From positions 1 to 6,646 of the forward strand of contig WQUQ01000076.1 of NCBI GenBank assembly GCA_009782025.1: DNA of 6,646 nucleotides, written 5' to 3'. Shown piece by piece: positions 1 to 6,646 of the stretch; the first letter of the stretch is position 1; every line of letters starts with the position of its first letter. Made by a program: the position numbers and the translations under genes. Under the pieces are notes generated by a model, which worked only from the letters and a program-made list of their open reading frames with translations, had not been told where the DNA came from and made no database searches. Source of the stretch: Desulfobulbus sp. (lineage in GTDB: Bacteria; Pseudomonadota; Gammaproteobacteria; Burkholderiales; Rhodocyclaceae).

Positions 1-275
1 CCGTGGTGTTCTTCCGCCACATTCTGCGCAACGCGCTGATCCCGATTTTGACCGGCGTTGTCGTCGTCATTCCGACGCTGTTCATGGGATCCTTGCTGAC
101 GGAATCCTTCTTCGGCATTCCCGGTCTCGGCAGCTACACCATCGACGCCATCAACGCCCAGGATTTCGCCGTGGTGCGCTCGATGGTGTTCATCGGCTCG
201 GCGCTGTACATCGTCGGCCTGATCCTGACCGACATTTCCTACACCCTGGTCGATCCGCGGATTCGCTTTCAATGA
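1..275 (+). CDS. ABC transporter permease, DppB/OppB type (3' end only)
   Basis: This is the C-terminal part (about 90 residues) of an inner-membrane permease of the dipeptide/oligopeptide/nickel ABC importer family; the gene begins left of the window and the first complete in-frame codon is at base 3. The visible part starts in the cytoplasmic coupling loop (FRHILRNALIPIL, the usual H-x-L-x-N-A-x-x-P ending of the EAA motif). It continues with a membrane segment, the family signature ESFFGIPGLGSYTIDAI, a last membrane segment and the C-terminal DPRIRF typical of DppB/OppB. The stop codon overlaps the start of the next permease gene (ATGA), so the two are translationally coupled and should form the heterodimeric channel. 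The substrate (peptide, nickel or other) cannot be told from this fragment. Confidence 0.93.
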   Translation, partial: VVFFRHILRNALIPILTGVVVVIPTLFMGSLLTESFFGIPGLGSYTIDAINAQDFAVVRSMVFIGSALYIVGLILTDISYTLVDPRIRFQ

Positions 276-1666
276 TGAATTTCCAGATCATCGTTCTCTG
301 GTCGGATATTCTGGTCTGGCTGCTGTTGGCGGCGGGCCTCGGCGTCGCCGTATTGATCGCCCGGAATCCGCCGCTGCTGGCCGCCTGGCGACGGCTTGGC
401 GGCAACCGGATCGGCATGGCGGCGGCAACCGTGCTGCTGGCTTTCATCATGGTCGGTCTGCTCGATTCGCTGCATTACCGGGCGGCGCTGGCGAGCCAGC
501 CGGGACAGGAGAAACAATACGCCATCGAGGTCCTGTCGCTGCTCGACCGGCTGACCACGTCGCTGCGCACGCAACACGAGAAAACCTATTCGGCCCCTTT
601 CGCCACCCGGCTGTACGCGATGGAAACCGTGGAGAAACCGGGCGTTGGCACGGTGCGCGATTTTCCGCGTCTGCAATACGGCGGCAGCCACCTTGGCGAA
701 CGCGAGGAGGCGGTTCTGGCCGACGCCGGTCTGACCGCCCTGCGCGTCGCCGCGCTGGCGCTGCTCGGCTGGCTGGCGGTGGCAAGCGCGGCGGCGCTGG
801 CGCTTGGCGATTCGTGGGCGGCTGGCTGGCGGCGCATCTGGCGCGGCGAGACGGCCTTTGCCTGGAACGCAGCGCTGGCGACGCTGGCGGTCATCCTGCT
901 GATCGCCCTGCCGCTGTTCGCGCTGGCCGGCCAGTACCACGTTTTCGGCACCGACAAGGTGGGTCAGGACGTGCTTTACCAGATTCTCAAAAGCGTGCGC
1001 ACGGCGCTCATCATCGGTCTGGTGACGACCCTGGTGATGCTGCCGCTGGCCGTGCTGCTGGGCATCGTCGCCGGCTATTTCCGCGGCTGGGCCGACGATC
1101 TGATCCAGTACCTCTACACCGTGCTCAACTCGATCCCCGGCGTGCTCTTGATCGCCGCCGCCGTGCTGATGATGCAGGTGGTCATCGACACCCATCAAGA
1201 ATGGTTCGCCACCGCCGCCGAGCGCGCCGACCTGCGCTTGCTGGCGCTCTGTTTCATCCTCGGCATCACCTCGTGGACCGGCCTGTGCCGCCTCTTGCGC
1301 GGCGAAACGCTGAAACTGCGCGAACTCGAATACATCCAGGCAGCGCAATCTTTCGGCGTGTCATCGCCGCGCATCATCCTGCGCCACATCCTGCCCAATC
1401 TGATGCACATCGTCATCATTTCGCTGGTCATGGATTTTTCCAGCCTGGTGCTGGCCGAGGCCGTGCTCTCCTACATCGGCATCGGCGTCGATCCGGCCAT
1501 GACCAGCTTCGGCACGATGATCAACAACGCGCGCATGGAACTGGGCCGCGAGCCGGTCGTCTGGTGGTCGCTGGTTGCCGCCTTTACCGCGATGTTCCTG
1601 CTGGTGCTGGCCGCCAATTTGTTCGCCGACGCCGTGCGCGATGCGTTTGATCCGCGGACGGTGTAA
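272..1666 (+). CDS. ABC transporter permease, DppC/OppC type, with enlarged N-terminus
   Basis: This is the second permease of a peptide/nickel-type ABC importer, 464 aa against roughly 280-300 for ordinary DppC. The C-terminal two thirds are canonical: FGTDKVGQDV (about 225-234) matches the family's GTD-x-x-GRDV element, the EAA coupling loop runs from YIQAAQSFG to RHILPN (about 354-376), and the end is LAANLFADAVRDAFDPR. The N-terminus is not usual. Membrane segments are visible near 9-30, 46-65, 156-178 and 199-219, with a polar loop of about 90 residues (66-155) between the second and third; only the fourth corresponds to the normal first segment. Two ATGs lie in tandem at 272 and 275. 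The first gives a 4-base ATGA overlap with the upstream gene and no strong Shine-Dalgarno is visible, so translation is probably coupled. No ATPase gene follows in the window. The family is certain; the substrate is unknown. Confidence 0.93.
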   Translation: MMNFQIIVLWSDILVWLLLAAGLGVAVLIARNPPLLAAWRRLGGNRIGMAAATVLLAFIMVGLLDSLHYRAALASQPGQEKQYAIEVLSLLDRLTTSLRTQHEKTYSAPFATRLYAMETVEKPGVGTVRDFPRLQYGGSHLGEREEAVLADAGLTALRVAALALLGWLAVASAAALALGDSWAAGWRRIWRGETAFAWNAALATLAVILLIALPLFALAGQYHVFGTDKVGQDVLYQILKSVRTALIIGLVTTLVMLPLAVLLGIVAGYFRGWADDLIQYLYTVLNSIPGVLLIAAAVLMMQVVIDTHQEWFATAAERADLRLLALCFILGITSWTGLCRLLRGETLKLRELEYIQAAQSFGVSSPRIILRHILPNLMHIVIISLVMDFSSLVLAEAVLSYIGIGVDPAMTSFGTMINNARMELGREPVVWWSLVAAFTAMFLLVLAANLFADAVRDAFDPRTV

Positions 1667-1672
1667 GCTGAA

Positions 1673-2239
1673 TCAGATTTTCGGCAGCGTCACGCCGCGC
1701 TGCCCCTGGTACTTGCCGCCGCGATCCTTGTACGAGGTTTCGCAGATTTCGTCGGCCTCAAAGAACAGCACCTGGGCACAGCCTTCTCCCGCGTAGATTT
1801 TCGCCGGCAGCGGCGTCGTGTTGGAAAATTCCAGCGTCACATAACCCTCCCATTCCGGCTCGAAGGGGGTGACGTTGACGATGATGCCGCAGCGGGCGTA
1901 GGTCGATTTGCCGAGACAGACGGTCAGCACCGAGCGCGGAATGCGGAAGTATTCGACGGTGCGGGCGAGCGCGAAGGAATTGGGCGGAATGATGCAGACA
2001 TCGGCCTCGACCTCGACGAAGGATTTGGGATCGAAGGCCTTGGGATCGACCACGGTCGAATTGATGTTGGTGAATACCTTGAATTCGCGGGCGCAGCGAA
2101 TATCGTAGCCGTAGCTCGAGGTGCCGTAGGAGACGATCTTGCGGCCATCGACCTCGCGCACCAGTTCCGGCGCGAACGGCTCGATCATGCCGTGCTCCGC
2201 CGCCATGCGGCGTATCCATTTATCCGATTTGATGGCCAT
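1673..2239 (-). CDS. dcd: dCTP deaminase
   Basis: This enzyme deaminates dCTP to dUTP and ammonia in the cytosol, feeding dUMP and thus thymidylate synthesis. The 188-aa protein is full length and belongs to the trimeric dUTPase-like fold. The start [13 protein letters not shown] is the standard N-terminus of the family, which fixes the ATG at 2239 although no good Shine-Dalgarno precedes it. The active-site segment GKSTYARCG (about 110-118, with the conserved Ser112 and Arg116) and the catalytic Glu137 in VTLEFSN are present, as is the PFEPEWEG stretch before it. The nucleotide-binding tail contains GGKYQGQRG (about 174-182). The gene converges on the permease gene with only 6 bases between stop codons. 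Upstream lie a weak promoter-like pair, an inverted repeat and a restriction-gene remnant. I see no sign of the fused dUTPase activity of archaeal bifunctional versions, but sequence reading alone cannot exclude it. Confidence 0.97.
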   Translation of the reverse strand: MAIKSDKWIRRMAAEHGMIEPFAPELVREVDGRKIVSYGTSSYGYDIRCAREFKVFTNINSTVVDPKAFDPKSFVEVEADVCIIPPNSFALARTVEYFRIPRSVLTVCLGKSTYARCGIIVNVTPFEPEWEGYVTLEFSNTTPLPAKIYAGEGCAQVLFFEADEICETSYKDRGGKYQGQRGVTLPKI

Positions 2240-2262
2240 GGCGGTGATTCGGGCTAAAAACG

Positions 2263-2285
2263 AAAGAGCGGATTATCCGCTCTTT
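2263..2285 (-). terminator. Perfect inverted repeat with T-tracts, probable intrinsic terminator
   Basis: A perfect 10-bp stem (2263-2272 with 2276-2285, arms AAAGAGCGGA and TCCGCTCTTT) encloses a 3-base loop. On the - strand the stem ends in TTT and is followed by CG and five T. On the + strand it is followed directly by another T, giving four in a row. It is the first terminator-like structure downstream of metH (stop at 2660) and of the hsdR remnant, so it most likely ends that transcript. It also lies across the putative -10 box of dcd, so an operator role is possible. Confidence 0.55.
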
Positions 2286-2299
2286 TCTGCCTGGCACAA
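2272..2299 (-). promoter_or_regulatory. Candidate dcd promoter
   Basis: On the - strand a GATAAT box (2272-2277, five of six matches to TATAAT) is preceded after 16 bases by TTGTGC (2294-2299, only TTG matching). Transcription would start about 40 bases before the dcd ATG. The -35 match is weak and the -10 lies in the loop of the inverted repeat at 2263-2285, so this is a tentative call. The alternative is that dcd is transcribed by read-through from metH. Confidence 0.33.
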
Positions 2300-2601
2300 G
2301 GTTGGTTGCAGATAGAGACGGAGCGAATGTTGTAGGTTGGCCTGCTGCATACCCTTGAGCGGGTCTTCATCTTCTTTTTGGCTTCCAGCACGGCGACCGG
2401 CAGCGGTTTGGGCATATCGCCCACTTGCACGCACAGCAGGTAATCAGTACGGCCAGGACGCTTGCTGCGGCGGCCTTTCGACCCGTTCAGTTCGACCGGC
2501 GCGGGCGTTTCCAGCTTGATGTGCTGCAAGCTGTCATACCCCTTGCCGCGCAACAGCGGGTCAATGAGGTGAAAACGAGTTTCCGCTTCGTTGAATGGCA
2601 T
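2274..2601 (-). pseudogene. Type I restriction endonuclease subunit R (HsdR-like), 5' remnant
   Basis: From the ATG at 2601 the - strand encodes MPFNEAETRFHLIDPLL, the usual start of one HsdR branch (NEAETR-x-x-LIDP). It is followed by an N-terminal nuclease-like core with RTDYLL (Asp) and VAVLEAKK (E-x-K), the PD-(D/E)xK pattern of the DNA-cleaving domain. At the five-A run (2375-2379) the frame breaks. With one more A the reading continues as EDEDPLKGMQQA, which is the expected HsdR continuation. Recognisable similarity ends near 2340, and that frame stops at TAA around 2274-2276. Intact HsdR is about 800-1000 aa, with helicase motor domains that are wholly absent here, and no hsdM or hsdS is present. 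The piece starts within 60 bases of the metH stop. It is best read as the scar of a lost restriction system; a short expressed peptide is unlikely to cut DNA. Confidence 0.75.
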
Positions 2602-2659
2602 CGGGTGGTTCTTCGGTTTTGATCCTGCCGTTCGTTTAGCTCCGTTCGCGTCCAATTGC

Positions 2660-6325
<3,666 letters not shown>

Positions 6326-6330
6326 GATGT

Positions 6331-6334
6331 CCTC
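6331..6334 (-). promoter_or_regulatory. metH Shine-Dalgarno site
   Basis: GAGG lies five bases before the ATG at 6325 and decides that start. The surrounding TTGCCGAG (6332-6339) is perfectly complementary to CTCGGCAA (6415-6422) in the riboswitch, which includes the 3' strand of helix P1. The site could therefore be masked when the aptamer is empty. Confidence 0.8.
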
Positions 6335-6360
6335 GGCAAGACGAAAACCGGGGACGCCGC

Positions 6361-6409
6361 AAAAAAACAAACGGCATCACAAACCGGTCGATGGTTTGCG
6401 AGCGCCGTT
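6361..6409 (-). terminator. Intrinsic terminator in the metH leader, riboswitch expression platform
   Basis: On the - strand a long hairpin is followed by an almost pure T-tract (6361-6369, seven T after TG). The upper stem is nine pairs: 6393-6401 with 6377-6385, core CAAACC/GGTTTG plus a G-T wobble, C-G and T-A. After a small internal loop the lower stem adds six pairs (AACGGC 6404-6409 with GCCGTT 6370-6375). The 5' arm contains bases 6400-6401 and 6404-6405, which belong to the pseudoknot strand of the SAH aptamer, so aptamer and terminator cannot both form completely. Predicted effect: SAH-bound RNA is read through and empty RNA terminates about 36 bases before the metH start. Confidence 0.82.
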
Positions 6410-6457
6410 GATCGTTGCCGAGCCTGGCCCCAATGCAGGGTCGCAGCGCCCCTCGGC
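6400..6457 (-). ncRNA. S-adenosylhomocysteine (SAH) riboswitch aptamer
   Basis: The leader RNA matches the SAH riboswitch consensus closely and in order: GCCGAGG, GCGCTGC (6443-6449), CCAGGCTCGG (6418-6427) and CAACGGCGCTC (6400-6410). Helix P1 pairs GCCGAG (6452-6457) with CTCGGC (6417-6422), extendable by one T-A pair. P2 is a short stem around a TGCATT loop (CTG with CAG and CCC with GGG, separated by the binding-site internal loop). The pseudoknot pairs GGGCGC (6446-6451) with GCGCTC (6400-6405), with one G-U wobble where the consensus usually has A-U. The known class senses SAH over SAM and activates SAH-recycling genes (ahcY, metH, metF). Here it precedes metH directly, and the overlapping terminator predicts an ON switch. 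The identification rests on motif and pairing match, not on a covariance-model score. Confidence 0.93.
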
Positions 6458-6466
6458 AGAAACGCC

Positions 6467-6495
6467 AGTCTACCGGCCGTGCCGGCAACTGCCAA
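6467..6495 (-). promoter_or_regulatory. sigma70-type promoter of metH
   Basis: TTGGCA (6490-6495, five of six to TTGACA) and TAGACT (6467-6472, four of six to TATAAT) are separated by exactly 17 bases. Transcription would begin near 6460, only two to three bases before the first helix of the riboswitch, which is an independent argument that the call is right. The resulting leader is about 135 bases. Confidence 0.65.
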
Positions 6496-6646
6496 GCGCG
6501 TTGAAGAGTCAGAACAAGGCCGGACAAGCCCGGTTTGGTTGCCAGTTATTATTCTATTTCGCAATAGAAACTGAAATAATTTTACCTCGATAGCCTATAT
6601 AAATCTGGATTTGTCTGGTTTTAACTATTCAAGTTTTTAATGGAAA
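6496..6646. other. Intergenic region, AT-rich from about 6541
   Basis: No coding frame with a plausible start is visible on either strand. The first 45 bases have the composition of the rest of the window. From 6541 to the end the GC content falls to about 28% by hand count (30 of 106). I see no convincing promoter or RNA gene here; this may be the upstream region of a gene lying beyond the right edge. Confidence 0.6.
6552..6569. repeat. Short perfect inverted repeat
   Basis: TTCTATT (6552-6558) and AATAGAA (6563-6569) form a 7-bp stem with a TCGC loop inside the AT-rich tract upstream of the metH promoter. It could be a protein-binding site or simply chance in AT-rich DNA; no T-tract makes it a terminator. 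Confidence 0.4.

Noticed and set aside
269..1348. A 359-codon open frame on the - strand opposite the second permease
   Set aside because: It is antisense to a clear permease and very rich in Gln, Arg and His, typical of the complement of membrane-protein codons.
2370..2382. Programmed -1 frameshift at the A-run in the HsdR remnant
   Set aside because: The shift direction fits a C AAA AAG slip, but the site is weaker than A AAA AAG, no stimulatory structure is evident, and the shifted frame soon loses HsdR similarity and ends. Pseudogene decay is simpler.
2602..2655. Upstream TTG start at 2655 for the HsdR-like frame
   Set aside because: The 18 extra residues do not resemble an HsdR N-terminus, while the ATG at 2601 begins the family-typical sequence.
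6326..6370. Longer metH reading starting at TTG 6370
   Set aside because: It would begin inside the T-tract of the leader terminator and has no ribosome-binding site; the ATG at 6325 has GAGG at the right distance and gives the usual MetH N-terminus.
6504..6540. GC-rich partial inverted repeat with CCGG arms upstream of the metH promoter
   Set aside because: Only four contiguous pairs hold before mismatches, and no T-tract follows on either strand.

Overview
The window is GC-rich bacterial DNA carrying three ordinary chromosomal loci. The gene set, the 188-residue Dcd and the riboswitch class in front of metH suggest a betaproteobacterium, possibly of the Rhodocyclales. That placement is inferred from family resemblance and was not searched.

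Left part, + strand (1-1666): the 3' end of a DppB/OppB-type ABC permease gene, followed by a gene for its DppC/OppC-type partner that overlaps it by 4 bases. The second permease is unusually long, with three extra N-terminal membrane segments and a large extra loop. No ATPase genes follow; any partner genes must lie left of the window or elsewhere.

Middle (1673-2659), - strand: dcd (dCTP deaminase) converges on the permease operon with a 6-base gap. Between dcd and metH lies a decayed 5' fragment of a type I restriction endonuclease gene (hsdR-like), with a one-base frameshift and an early end. A perfect 10-bp inverted repeat sits at its end and overlaps the likely dcd promoter.

Right part (2660-6495), - strand: a complete metH (cobalamin-dependent methionine synthase, 1221 aa). 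Its leader is the most informative stretch here. A sigma70-type promoter is followed within a few bases by a clear S-adenosylhomocysteine (SAH) riboswitch, then an intrinsic terminator whose 5' arm reuses the aptamer's pseudoknot strand, then a Shine-Dalgarno site perfectly complementary over 8 bases to the 3' strand of aptamer helix P1. The layout predicts that SAH switches metH on by antitermination and perhaps also by freeing the ribosome-binding site. This fits physiology: SAH is recycled to homocysteine, the MetH substrate.

The last ~100 bases (6541-6646) are sharply AT-rich, hold no gene I can support, and contain a small hairpin. I see no wholly new system. The best leads are the possible two-level SAH switch, the expanded permease and the restriction-gene remnant.
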